Notes: generated by a model not told the origin, from the sequence alone. Numbered from the stretch's first letter, positions 34,767-42,990 are shown. The stretch is 64,000 nt of DNA from Symbioplanes lichenis (GCF_030709675.1 NZ_JAUZQD010000006.1:434001-498000); one strand, 5' to 3'. A program made the numbers and translations.

Positions 34767-35419
34767 TCGGGCGCATGAGGCGCTGGCTGATCGGAACTGC
34801 CGTGGTGCTGCTGGCCGCCGGGTGCGCGCCGGCGGGGGTGTCCCCCGCGACGGGCTTGCGGTCGTCGTGGCCGGTGCCGCCGTCGCCGTCGCCCACGTGC
34901 CCGCCCGGCGGCGCGCGCATCGAGGCCGGCTCCGGTGACGCGGCGATGGGACTCCGGGTGCTGGACTTCACGCTGACCAACTGCGGGACGACGGCGTACC
35001 AGGTCGAGGGTTATCCGACGCTGACGCTGCTGGACGAGGAGCACAAGCCCCAGGACGTCCGCGTGTTGCACGACATCCGCGAGATCACCATCTCGGTGCC
35101 GAACCTCGAGGTCAAGCCCCGCCTGGTGACACTGCAGCCCGGTCAGCGGGCGACGGCCGGGGTGGTGTGGCGCAACACGTACGACGACATCAGCCACCCG
35201 CCCGTCAACGCCTTCTTCCTCGAGATGGCGCCGCAACCGGGCCGCCCCGAGCAGACGGTCGTCCCGGACAGCCGCCTCGACCTGGGCAGCACCGGCCGGA
35301 TCGGGGTCAGCCCGTGGGTGTTCGACCCGGAGTCGCCCGAGCGCCCGGCGCCCCGCCAGGAGCCGCCGCCCGCGTCGGAGGACCCGTCGATCCTGGCCAT
35401 CGGGGAAGCCGCCAGATGA
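34763..35419 (+). CDS. DUF4232-type lipoprotein
   Basis: The 218-residue product has a lipoprotein signal peptide with lipobox LAAG-C (Cys about residue 21) and a Pro/Ser linker. A beta-sandwich domain follows whose pattern GLRVLDFTLTNCGTTAYQVEGYP is typical of DUF4232. It is attached to the outer face of the membrane. Its start overlaps the stop of the preceding hypothetical gene (ATGA). About 220 bp after its stop hold no convincing gene. Confidence 0.82.
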   Translation: MIGRMRRWLIGTAVVLLAAGCAPAGVSPATGLRSSWPVPPSPSPTCPPGGARIEAGSGDAAMGLRVLDFTLTNCGTTAYQVEGYPTLTLLDEEHKPQDVRVLHDIREITISVPNLEVKPRLVTLQPGQRATAGVVWRNTYDDISHPPVNAFFLEMAPQPGRPEQTVVPDSRLDLGSTGRIGVSPWVFDPESPERPAPRQEPPPASEDPSILAIGEAAR

Positions 35420-35638
35420 GGCTGATCAGATGCTCATGCCGCCGTCCGTGGTGACGGCCGCGCACACGGCGGCCGGATCGGTGACGTCGGCGGCGGACCA
35501 GGTGGCGGGCGGGCCGTCGCGAGCCCGATCCCGCTCTCGGCCCGGCGCGCATCAGCACGGCGCCGGCGACCACGCACAGCGCGAAGGTGCCCTCGGCGGA
35601 GAGGTCCACCTCGCCACTGTGGCGCGTCCTGCCGACGG

Positions 35639-36220
35639 TCAGCGGCGCACCTGATACCGCAGGTGCAGCACCCGGTTGCCCTGGATCACCACCTCGGGAT
35701 CCTCCAGCAGGTGCTGCGCGTCGACCGGCCCGAAGAAGCGCCGGCCGGACCCGAACACGACGGGCACGACGTCCATCCGCACCTCGTCCACCAGGCCCGC
35801 GGCGAGCGCCTGCCCCCCGACGTCACCGGCGGCGATCTCGACGATGCGGTCCCCCGCGAGCTCCTGCGCCCGGGCCACGGCCGCCTGGACCCCGTCGACG
35901 AAGTGGAACGGCGCCGCCGGGTCCCAGCCCGCGGGCGCGGGCCGGTGCGTCACGACGACGACATGATCGATCCCGCTCGGCGGCTTCCCCTCCCACCCGT
36001 CCGTCAGGTCGAAGACCCGGCGCCCGCAGACCGTCACCCCGATCCGGTCCCAGTACGACTGGGTGTGCTCGTAGGACGCCTGCGACACCTTGAGCACACC
36101 GCTGTCGTCCAACGGGACGTCGCCGCTCGTCAGCCAGTCGAACAACGGCCCGGGCTGATCGCTCCCGTCCGCGACGAACCCGTCCACCGACACCGAGCCG
36201 TACAGGACCACCTTGCCCAC
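35639..36220 (-). CDS. Dihydrofolate reductase/RibD C-terminal-fold reductase
   Basis: The 193-residue protein starts at GTG with GGAGGAG 7 bp upstream. It shows the RibD_C/DHFR-like pattern: VVLYGSVSVDGFVAD at the N-terminus, CGRRVFDLTDGW, an IVEIAAGDVGGQALAAGLVDE segment (seen as GDVGGQALAAGLVDEVRM) for the NADPH site, and VFGSGRRFF. Members of this stand-alone group are NADPH-dependent reductases of unknown substrate. It is convergent with gene remnants on one side and divergent from the P450 fragment on the other. Confidence 0.85.
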   Translation of the reverse strand: MGKVVLYGSVSVDGFVADGSDQPGPLFDWLTSGDVPLDDSGVLKVSQASYEHTQSYWDRIGVTVCGRRVFDLTDGWEGKPPSGIDHVVVVTHRPAPAGWDPAAPFHFVDGVQAAVARAQELAGDRIVEIAAGDVGGQALAAGLVDEVRMDVVPVVFGSGRRFFGPVDAQHLLEDPEVVIQGNRVLHLRYQVRR

Positions 36221-36261
36221 CGGGCATCTCCTCCACTCCGAGTTGCCCCCAAGCTAGCGTG

Positions 36262-36637
36262 CCGCGAGCCGCCCGCCCTGCTCACCGGGCCGGTCGTGCC
36301 GGCGACCGGGGAGATCGCCGAGATCCGGCTCGGCCCGATTCCCGCGTACGTGGTGACCAGCCCGGCCGTGGCTCACCAGCTGCTCGTGCCCGGCGACCGG
36401 GACTACGACCGCGGCCGGCTCATGGCGAAGGCGAGCGCCTGGCTCGGCGACTCGCTGCTCACCTCGGCCGGCGCGAACCACCAGCAGCAGCGCCGATCGT
36501 TGCGGTCGGCGTTCACGCCGGAGCAGGTCGAGGCGCACGTGCGGCACGTCCGGGAGGCGACGGGCCGGTTGGTGGCGTCGTGGACGGCGGGCACGGAACT
36601 GGCCGTGGACGAGCTACCGACACGTGGTGCACGGTGA
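36262..36637 (+). pseudogene. Cytochrome P450 N-terminal fragment
   Basis: A plus frame encodes about 115 residues matching the N-terminal part of bacterial P450s: GEIAEIRLGPIPAYVVTSP, then DRDYDRGRLM, and the C-helix signature in HQQQRRSLRSAFTPEQVEAH (the WxxxRR-type heme-propionate contact, here HQQQRR). It then breaks off near 36610. The I-helix, ExxR and Cys-heme motifs are absent, so it cannot be functional. No start is evident upstream. It is joined directly to a terpene-cyclase-like fragment. Confidence 0.7.
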
Positions 36638-37078
36638 CCGGCGGCGTCGCCCTCGCGGCGGCCGGTGCTCCCGGGTCGGTGCTCGACCGGATCGCCAGGC
36701 GCCTCGTGCGCAGCCAGCTGCCCGGGGGCGGCTGGTCGGTCACCGGCGCCGCGGAAGGGCGTGCGCTTCGTGCGGGACAGTCAGAACGGCGACGGTGGGT
36801 GGGGACAGCGCGCCGGCAGTTCCAGTGATCCGATCAGCACCGCGTACGCGGTCATGGCGCTGTGCGGGCAGGACGATCCGGGGCCGGCGGCAGCGGGGGT
36901 CCAGTTCTTGCTGCGGCACCAGCTGACGGACGGCAGCATTCCGTCGGTCAGCGACTCGATCGGGCCGCGGCCGTTCCTCTTCCACGTGCCGGTGCTGGCG
37001 GACATCTTCGCGCTCATGGCGCTCGGGCATGTGCGGAGCCGGATCGGGGCGCCGGATCGCGTCCGGACGCCGGCCTGA
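36608..37078 (+). pseudogene. Frameshifted prenyltransferase/squalene-oxidase-repeat (terpene cyclase) fragment
   Basis: From about 36608 a frame reads GGVALAAAGAP...LVRSQLPGGGWSV. It shifts near 36755 to another frame reading FVRDSQNGDGGWGQ, a QW-type repeat, then STAYAVMALCGQDDP, FLLRHQLTDGS and a tail ending at 37078. The QxxxGxW-type repeats and alpha-barrel pattern match squalene-hopene-cyclase-like and other class II terpene cyclases. Only the C-terminal third is present, in two frames. Next to a P450 fragment it looks like the scar of a lost terpenoid cluster. Confidence 0.65.
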
Positions 37079-37112
37079 TCGCCCCAGGGTCATCGGATGC
37101 CAGAATTGCCGG

Positions 37113-37766
37113 ATGGCCGAGAAACGCCCGCGGACCCGGGCCACCTATCACCACGGCGACCTGCGCGCCGCGCTGATCGCGGCCGGCCTGACCCTGGCCC
37201 GGGACGGCGGCCCCCAGGCCATCGTGCTGCGCGAGGTGGCCCGGGCGGTCGGGGTGGCACCCAACTCGGCGTACGGGCACTTTGCGACGCTCGACGCGCT
37301 GCGCAAGGCCGTCGCGCGACGGGCACTGGGCGACATGGCCGAAGCCATGCGAGCCCACCTCGACACCGTGGCGCCCGGCGACGCGCGGGCGTACCTGCGG
37401 GAGGTCGGCCGGGCCTATGTGCACTATGCCGTGGCGGAGCCGGGCCTGTTCCGCACCGCGATGGGCGGGGACCCGGCCGGGATCTACGTCCCCGGGCAGC
37501 CCGCCGAGCCGGAGACCGACGACCAGGGCCGCCCCAAGCCGGACGTCCTGCTGCTCGAGGCGCTGGACCGGCTCGTCGACGCCGGCGTCCTGCGCCCGGC
37601 CGACCGGGCCCGGGCCGTCATGGCCAGCTGGGCCACCGTGCACGGGCTGGCCGTCATGTTCCTGGACCTGCTGCCGCAGTTGACCGCCGAGCAGCGGGAG
37701 GCGGCCGTCGACGACGCGCTCGGCGTCCTCGCGGCCGGGCTGACCGCCTCCCGCCCCCGTTCCTGA
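37113..37766 (+). CDS. TetR/AcrR-family regulator
   Basis: The 217-residue protein starts at the ATG at 37113. The DNA-binding domain (residues 10-60) reads YHHGDLRAALIAAGLTLARDGG, with the HTH in AVGVAPNSAYGHFATLDAL. A C-terminal TetR_C-type ligand domain is about 120 residues long. The NSAYGHF version of the recognition helix belongs to a common actinobacterial TetR subgroup. Its targets are unknown. The adjacent terpene genes are decayed, so it may be an orphan survivor. Confidence 0.9.
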   Translation: MAEKRPRTRATYHHGDLRAALIAAGLTLARDGGPQAIVLREVARAVGVAPNSAYGHFATLDALRKAVARRALGDMAEAMRAHLDTVAPGDARAYLREVGRAYVHYAVAEPGLFRTAMGGDPAGIYVPGQPAEPETDDQGRPKPDVLLLEALDRLVDAGVLRPADRARAVMASWATVHGLAVMFLDLLPQLTAEQREAAVDDALGVLAAGLTASRPRS

Positions 37767-37843
37767 TCAGCTCTCGTGTGATCGGCTTTCGTGATCCACT
37801 TTGAGATCAGCTTTCGTGATCAGCTTTCGTGATCGGGCTCTTC
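37764..37843. repeat. Degenerate tandem repeats of TGATCAGCTTTCG
   Basis: Six imperfect copies of a 13-15 bp unit begin near 37764, 37779, 37792, 37802, 37817 and 37830 (for example TGATCAGCTTTCG and TGATCGGCTTTCG). They fill the whole gap between the convergent TetR and GH6 genes. Each unit contains GATC. The function is unknown; slipped-strand expansion or a terminator-like role is possible. Confidence 0.6.
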
Positions 37844-37847
37844 CGGA

Positions 37848-39092
37848 TCAGCGCAGCGGCGGGTTCGCCAGCTGGACCAGCTCGATCGCCTGCTGCGGGA
37901 ACCACGCCCCGGCGGCCGGGTCGGCGATGCCGCCGCGGGCCGGGTCGGTGCCCGTGCCGGTGCCCCGGTCGCACTGGCCGTCGGACTGGCCGGGGGTCTT
38001 GACCCACAGGAAGGCGTCGGCCAGCGGCTCGCCGGTGCGCGTGGTCGGGCGCAGGCCCAGCCCCCGGTCCGGCGGGTTGCACCAGGTCTGCGGGTCGGGC
38101 CAGGTGACCCCGGCGGGCGCCGTCCACGGGCCCTGGCCGTTGCGGCTGGTGTCCACGACGAAGTGGGCCAGCCGGCGCGGCGAGACGTCGCCCACGTTGG
38201 CCGCGTACCAGGCGTCGGTCAGCGGCCAGGTGCTGAAGTCGCCCGGGCTGGCCGGGTAGTACTGGCTGGCGCACTGCTCGAAGTGCCCGCGGGCCTCGGC
38301 CGGGCCCTCGGTGCCGTACCAGACGCACTTCGAGATCCAGGTGCCGAACTTCAGCTGGCGCTCGGTCGTCTCGTAGTTCGACACGTTGAGGAAGAAGCCG
38401 TCCGCCTTGCGCACCCCGGCCTTGACCAGCCGGTCGGCGATGTCACCGACGCCGAGCCAGGCGCTGTGCGTACCGTCGAGATAGACGCTCGTCCGCGGCA
38501 GGGCGGCGAGCCGGTCCACCGCGTAGTTGAGCATCGCGAACCGGTCGGTCGCCGCGGTGGCCGCATCCGCCTCGGCCGGCTGGCACCACTCCTGGGCGCC
38601 GTTGATCGTCGTGTACCAGGGGATGATCCCGAGGCCGTCCGGCTCGAGCATGACCGCCGCCGGGTGGCTGCCGATGCCGGCCGCGAAGGCGTCGATCCAC
38701 GCGCGATACTCGGCCACGGAGGTGGCGCCGCCGGCCGAGTATTGCGAGCAGTCGCGGAACGGGATGTTGTAGGCGACGAAGACCGGCATCGTCTTCTTCG
38801 CGGCCGCCCGGCGCGCTTCGGTCCGTACCGACTGGGTCAGCGACCGCCCGGACCCGCCGGTGAACCACACGGCCTGCGGAGTGTCGATCATGCTGCGGAT
38901 CTGGCGCGCCAGCCCGTACTGGCCGGCCGCCTTGAGATCGGCGATCTGCTGGACGGCCCCGGGGTCGGGCTGTGGCGTGTAGAACCGGGTGCCGTCCGGG
39001 ATGACGGCGCCGGCCGGGCCGGACCCGACCAGCAGCGCCGAGGCGCACACGGCGAGCACGGTGGCTGCCCGCCGGCGAGAGAACAAGGACAC
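37848..39092 (-). CDS. Secreted glycoside hydrolase family 6 cellulase
   Basis: The 414-residue product starts at GTG 39092 with AAGGAG about 6 bp upstream; the longer frame to 39140 runs through the operator. The signal peptide ends near AGA-VIPD. GH6 signatures are clear: VAYNIPFRDCSQYSAGG (Asp114), VMLEPDGLG (Asp152, the expected general acid), and YLDGTHSAWLG. Paired cysteines are present. There is no carbohydrate-binding module, so it is a single-domain enzyme acting on cellulose or soluble glucans. A CelR/CebR-like operator lies just upstream, consistent with induction by cello-oligosaccharides. Confidence 0.93.
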   Translation of the reverse strand: MSLFSRRRAATVLAVCASALLVGSGPAGAVIPDGTRFYTPQPDPGAVQQIADLKAAGQYGLARQIRSMIDTPQAVWFTGGSGRSLTQSVRTEARRAAAKKTMPVFVAYNIPFRDCSQYSAGGATSVAEYRAWIDAFAAGIGSHPAAVMLEPDGLGIIPWYTTINGAQEWCQPAEADAATAATDRFAMLNYAVDRLAALPRTSVYLDGTHSAWLGVGDIADRLVKAGVRKADGFFLNVSNYETTERQLKFGTWISKCVWYGTEGPAEARGHFEQCASQYYPASPGDFSTWPLTDAWYAANVGDVSPRRLAHFVVDTSRNGQGPWTAPAGVTWPDPQTWCNPPDRGLGLRPTTRTGEPLADAFLWVKTPGQSDGQCDRGTGTGTDPARGGIADPAAGAWFPQQAIELVQLANPPLR

Positions 39093-39109
39093 AGTGAACT
39101 CCTTGATTG

Positions 39110-39123
39110 TGGGAGCGTTCCCA
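39110..39123 (-). promoter_or_regulatory. CelR/CebR-like operator and promoter of the GH6 gene
   Basis: TGGGAGCGTTCCCA differs at one position from the perfect palindrome TGGGAGCGCTCCCA known for CelR/CebR (LacI family) cellulase regulators of actinobacteria. It sits 18 bp upstream of the start codon. A good -35 TTGACT lies at 39153-39148 on the minus strand, with a poorer -10 overlapping the operator edge, so bound repressor would block transcription. Confidence 0.7.
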
Positions 39124-39153
39124 TAGCCTCGGCGTCTCATCCAGCCAAGTCAA

Positions 39154-39338
39154 TGCCCCCGCCCCGCTCTCGCCCGGTCGACGCCCACCGCCCCCCGATC
39201 GACCGCCGCGCCTCAGCCGCCCGGCTCAACGCCCCGCGCCCCCGCCTCAGCCGGCCGGATGCACCACACACCCCGGATCGTCGCGCAGCTTCAGCCGACC
39301 GGGGCGGTGCTCCACGCGCCCCGCATCGTCGCGGGGTC
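39154..39338. repeat. Degenerate direct repeats around CTCAGCCGGCCGG
   Basis: A motif related to CTCAGCCGGCCGG recurs about four times between 39205 and 39350. Two copies lie in a longer imperfect unit of about 38 bp containing ATCGTCGCG (near 39280 and 39324). The composition is not gene-like. It borders the acetyltransferase remnant and may have arisen by slippage during decay. Confidence 0.4.
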
Positions 39339-39442
39339 TCAGCCGGCCGGGTCGATGGTCCGGACCACCCGGGCCGGGTTGCCGACGGCGACGACGCCGG
39401 CGGGCAGGTCACGGGTCACGACCGCCGTGTTCTGGAGGACAA
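39339..39442 (-). pseudogene. C-terminal remnant of a hexapeptide-repeat O-acetyltransferase
   Basis: On the minus strand about 34 codons ending at the stop 39341-39339 read NTAVVTRDLPAGVVAVGNPA and then RVVRTI. This is the characteristic end of maltose/galactoside/serine-type hexapeptide acetyltransferases. Upstream coding sequence is missing and replaced by the start of the response regulator's 3' flank, so this is a deletion scar. Confidence 0.65.
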
Positions 39443-39455
39443 GCCTAGGGAGCGG

Positions 39456-40106
39456 TCACGCCTGCGGGGAGGCAACGCCGGTCTCCCAGGCCCAGGTGGC
39501 GATGCCGACGCGGTTGGGCTGGTGCAGCTTGCGCTGGATGCTCGCCACGTGCGTCTTGACCGTGCCCACGGTGATGAAGAGCTCCGCCGCGATCTCCGCA
39601 TTGGAGCAGGCCCGGGCGACGAGCCGCACGATGTCCAGCTCGCGGTCGGTCAACGGAGCCTCCGGGGCAGCCGTGCCCACCGGCAGCAGGTGCCGGAGCA
39701 GCCGCACCGTCAGCTGCGGGCTGATCAGCAGGTCACCGGCCGCCGCCGCGCGAACCGCCTCCACGAGCAGCGCCGGCCCCGAGCGCTTCAACAGGAACCC
39801 GGACGCGCCCGCGCGCAGCGCCCGCAGCACGTACTCGTCGAGGTCGAAGGTGGTGATCACGACCACGACCAGCGGCGCCCGCACGCCCGGACCGGCCAGC
39901 GCCCGGGTCACGTCGATGCCGTCCGCGCCGGGCATGCGGATGTCGGCCAGCACCACGTCGGGGCGCAGCGCCCGGGCCTGATCAATAGCGGTCCGCCCGT
40001 CGGCCGCCTCCCCCACGACGCTGATGTCCGGCTCCGCCTCGAGAAACCGGCGCAGCGTCCGCCGTACCACCTCCTGGTCGTCGGCCACGAAAACCCGGAG
40101 GCTCAC
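39456..40106 (-). CDS. NarL/FixJ-type response regulator
   Basis: The 216-residue protein has a receiver domain (acidic pocket Asp9/Asp10, phospho-acceptor Asp55 in LADIRMPG, Lys in FLLKRSG) and a LuxR-type HTH output (TDRELDIVRLVARACSNAEIAAEL, seen as LTDRELDIVRLVARA, then VGTVKTHVASIQRKL). Its ATGA overlaps the end of the chimeric hydrolase-kinase gene, so the kinase portion is almost certainly its cognate partner. Confidence 0.92.
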   Translation of the reverse strand: MSLRVFVADDQEVVRRTLRRFLEAEPDISVVGEAADGRTAIDQARALRPDVVLADIRMPGADGIDVTRALAGPGVRAPLVVVVITTFDLDEYVLRALRAGASGFLLKRSGPALLVEAVRAAAAGDLLISPQLTVRLLRHLLPVGTAAPEAPLTDRELDIVRLVARACSNAEIAAELFITVGTVKTHVASIQRKLHQPNRVGIATWAWETGVASPQA

Positions 40107-42046
40107 GACGGCACCGGCAGCGCCGCGCGGACCGTCCAGCCGGCCGGGTCACCGGGCCCGGCCTGCAACGACCCGCCCAGGGCGGCAACGTCCCGGCTGA
40201 GCGCGGCCAGCCCGGTCCCGCCCGCGGGCCGGGCCGCAGCGGACGCTCCCCCACCCGGCGCAGCCGTCACGAGCCCACCGGCGGCGGGCGCATCGCCGTC
40301 GTCGGACACCGAAACGATCAGTGCGGTGGCCTCGCGCCGGACCCGGATCAGAACGGTCCCGGCGGTGGCGGCGTGGCGGCGGACGTTGGTCAGGGCCTCC
40401 ATGACGACGCGGCGGGCGGTGCCGGCGACGGCCGGGTCAAGGACGCCGACGGGCGCGGCGTCGAGGCGGACGGTCATGGGCGCGCCGGAGGCGAACCGGC
40501 CGACCACGTCCGCCAGGTCGTCGAGACCGGCCGGCTCGGATGAGCGGGTGAGCTCCATGGCCCGGTCCACCGCGGCGAGGGCGCGCTGCCCGGCCTCCTC
40601 GATGCGGGTGAGGGTCGCCGCGGTGCCGTCGTCGGCGTCGAGCCGGGCGGCCTGCGCCTCCAGCACGATGCCGGTGACCTCGTGGGCGAAGAAGTCATGC
40701 AGGTCGCGGGCCGTCCGGAGCCGCTGCTCGCGGCGCCCCTCGGCGGCGGCCCGGAGCCGGGCGGCATCCAGGGAGCGCAGGTAGACGCCGTGTCCACCGT
40801 GGTCGGCCGACACCAGCCGCGCGCGGTCGCCGAAGGCGTGGCGCAGCCGCTGGGCCCCGGCGAGCGTGGTGGCCGGGTCGCGGGTCGCGTTGATCAGCAG
40901 CACCTCGGCTCCCTCCCTGGGCCGGATCACCGCCGGGGCCTCGGCGGGCCAGAACGCGCACGGCCAGATCGCCGAGCTCGCGCCGCCGGTCAGCGGGTGC
41001 CGGACCGCGTCGGCCGCGGCCTCCCGGGCGTAGACCTCCGGCGAGCGCGGGAACGTGCCGTCCGCACAGAAGACGGCCATCTGCCCGGAGGCCGTGTTGT
41101 CATCGTCGTACCACACCTGCAGCTCGGTGGACAGCTTCGCGGCGGCGGCCGCATCGCGCTCGCGGACCGCGGTCAGCAGACCGGACAGCGCCGGGAAGGC
41201 CGCGTCGTTGTACATCGCGCCGTAGAGGGCGATGCGCAGTTGCGTCGCGCCGATCGTCCCCGCGGGCGTCTCGAGGGGCGGACCGGCCAGCAGGCGCCGG
41301 ATCTCGGCGGGCGACTCCCCGAAGTCCCGCAGCCGGGTCTCGAATCCGCTGGTCAGCGCCTCGCGCCACACCTCACGCCAGCCCCGGGTCCCGTCGACGA
41401 CGCTGTCCAGCAGCATCCGCCGCACCCGGCCGGGGAACATCGCGCCGTACGCGGTGCCGAGATAGGTGCCGTAGGAGATGCCGAGGAACGAGATCCGGTC
41501 CGCCTTCAGGAACTGCCGGATACGGTCGACGTCCCGGGCGACATCGGCGGTGCCCATGTGCGACAGCAGCTCGCCGCCCCGCTCGGCGCACTGCCGGGCG
41601 ATCGTGCGGGCCCGCTCGGTCGTCGCCGCGGCGGTCTCCAGCGGCCACGGAATCGTGTATTGCTGATCCGGCCGGAGGCCGCAGGTCAGCGGCGCGCTCC
41701 GCCCGAAGCCGCGCTGGTCGAAGCTGACGATGTCGTAGCGGTCCAGCATCTCGGCGGGCAGCCGCTCGGTCAGCGCCGCCGCGTCGGCCAGGTGCGCGGC
41801 CGGCCCGCCCGTGCTGGTCACGAGCACGCCGAGCCGGTGCCCGGGATCACGGGCGGGCGTCCGCGCCACGTGCAGGTCGATCGTCGTGCCGCCGGGCTGC
41901 CCGTAATCCACCGGCACGGCGACCGTGGCGCAGCGCGTGGTGCTCGCCTCGAAGGGACACTCCCCCCAGCGCGTGCGGGCCGGCTGTCCGGCGGGCACGG
42001 CCAGGAGGAGCGTGGTCAGCATTGCGGTCCATCGGTCAGCGGTCAT
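40103..42046 (-). CDS. Chimera: TAP-type secreted alpha/beta hydrolase fused to a histidine kinase core
   Basis: The 647-residue protein starts at the ATG at 42046 with GGAGGG upstream. Residues 1-20 are a weak signal peptide. Residues 30-425 form a TAP/SlpD-type hydrolase: nucleophile Ser191 in GISYGTYLG, acid Asp390 in NATRDP, and His in DHGGHG (417-419). At about 425-440 (DNA 40730-40774) the sequence switches to a HisKA_3 kinase: phospho-His450 in RDLHDFFAHEVTGI, N-box NVRRHA, and GTGLAAL in HATPase_c. The hydrolase lacks its last 30 or so residues and the kinase lacks its membrane sensor. There is no helix between them, so the two halves have conflicting topology. A deletion fusing neighbouring genes is likely. 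Confidence 0.8.
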   Translation of the reverse strand: MTADRWTAMLTTLLLAVPAGQPARTRWGECPFEASTTRCATVAVPVDYGQPGGTTIDLHVARTPARDPGHRLGVLVTSTGGPAAHLADAAALTERLPAEMLDRYDIVSFDQRGFGRSAPLTCGLRPDQQYTIPWPLETAAATTERARTIARQCAERGGELLSHMGTADVARDVDRIRQFLKADRISFLGISYGTYLGTAYGAMFPGRVRRMLLDSVVDGTRGWREVWREALTSGFETRLRDFGESPAEIRRLLAGPPLETPAGTIGATQLRIALYGAMYNDAAFPALSGLLTAVRERDAAAAAKLSTELQVWYDDDNTASGQMAVFCADGTFPRSPEVYAREAAADAVRHPLTGGASSAIWPCAFWPAEAPAVIRPREGAEVLLINATRDPATTLAGAQRLRHAFGDRARLVSADHGGHGVYLRSLDAARLRAAAEGRREQRLRTARDLHDFFAHEVTGIVLEAQAARLDADDGTAATLTRIEEAGQRALAAVDRAMELTRSSEPAGLDDLADVVGRFASGAPMTVRLDAAPVGVLDPAVAGTARRVVMEALTNVRRHAATAGTVLIRVRREATALIVSVSDDGDAPAAGGLVTAAPGGGASAAARPAGGTGLAALSRDVAALGGSLQAGPGDPAGWTVRAALPVPS

Positions 42047-42098
42047 GTGTCCACCCTCCCGGCGGAGCACAGACAGCCGCATCTGTCCAAAGAGGGAC

Positions 42099-42920
42099 TC
42101 AGTAGCCGTACCGGCTCTTCAGATGGCGCCACCAGTCGCGGAACATCCAGGCGTCGAACTCGGTGATGCTCGTCGCGCTGCCGGCCTTCATGAGGAAGCC
42201 GCTCACTCCGGTCGGCGTCCAGTCGTAGAAGTCGTCGAGGCCCCAGGTGTGGCCCATCTCGTGCAGGAGGATGTGCATGTTGGCCGTACTCAGATTGGCC
42301 AGGTAGTACTCCTTGCCCACGCGCTGCCCCCAGTCACCGCCCGCGCCGCCGCCGAAGCCGTCCGTCAGCCACAGCGACTGGTCGTAGTGCCGGGCGACGC
42401 CGCCGGGGCAGTTCGGGTACTGGCCGTTCTGGTTGAAGAAGCGGCCGCACGGCGGGGCGCACTGGGGCGCGTTCTCGGCGATGTTGCCCACGTAGACGTC
42501 GACGGAGTTGTCCGTCCACTGCAGCTGGGCGCGGTCGCGGACGGCCCACCCGACGACGCGGACGGGCACGTCGGCATACGGCCACCCGTTGTGCCCGGTC
42601 AGCTCGTCCATCCACTTCTTGTGCTGGCGCGCCAGCGTCGCGTGGATCTGGTCCCGTTGCGCGGCGGTGACGCTCGACGACGAGTCCCACCGGACGCAGT
42701 AGTTGACGTATCCGCCGTTGGCCATGATCTGGTCCCAGCCGTAGTTGCGGAAGGCGTACAGGTTGCCGTTGTTGTAGGTCTGCTCCTGGTGCTGCCACAC
42801 CTGGTTGAGCGGTGTCACCAGGTTGGCCGGCGGACTCCACGTCGCGGGGGCGGCGTGCGCGGCCGCGGGCCCGGCGAGCACCAGCACGAGGGCGAGCAGG
42901 ACGGCTCGGATCGCTCGCAT
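42099..42920 (-). CDS. Secreted metzincin-like zinc metalloprotease
   Basis: The 273-residue product from the ATG at 42920 (GGAG upstream) has a signal peptide (1-23). The zinc site is HEMGHTWGLDD at 220-230, HExxHxxGxxD with Asp as third ligand, as in snapalysin-like enzymes. A possible Met-turn is at FLMKAG (Met244). Cys pairs at 154/158 and nearby suggest disulfides. The N-terminal 150 residues are Trp/Tyr-rich. I cannot assign a named family. It is upstream of the hydrolase-kinase gene by 52 bp and divergent from the LuxR-type regulator. Confidence 0.78.
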   Translation of the reverse strand: MRAIRAVLLALVLVLAGPAAAHAAPATWSPPANLVTPLNQVWQHQEQTYNNGNLYAFRNYGWDQIMANGGYVNYCVRWDSSSSVTAAQRDQIHATLARQHKKWMDELTGHNGWPYADVPVRVVGWAVRDRAQLQWTDNSVDVYVGNIAENAPQCAPPCGRFFNQNGQYPNCPGGVARHYDQSLWLTDGFGGGAGGDWGQRVGKEYYLANLSTANMHILLHEMGHTWGLDDFYDWTPTGVSGFLMKAGSATSITEFDAWMFRDWWRHLKSRYGY

Positions 42921-42990
42921 GGTCACTCCATTCATACCTATCGATGTCTGGACCCGGACCAGCGTGACTGACGAAACCGTTTTCGGCAAG

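Noticed and set aside
35420..35638. Possible small gene between the DUF4232 lipoprotein and reductase genes
   Set aside because: Short frames on both strands contain brief protein-like stretches but switch frame and have no start. At most this is a remnant.
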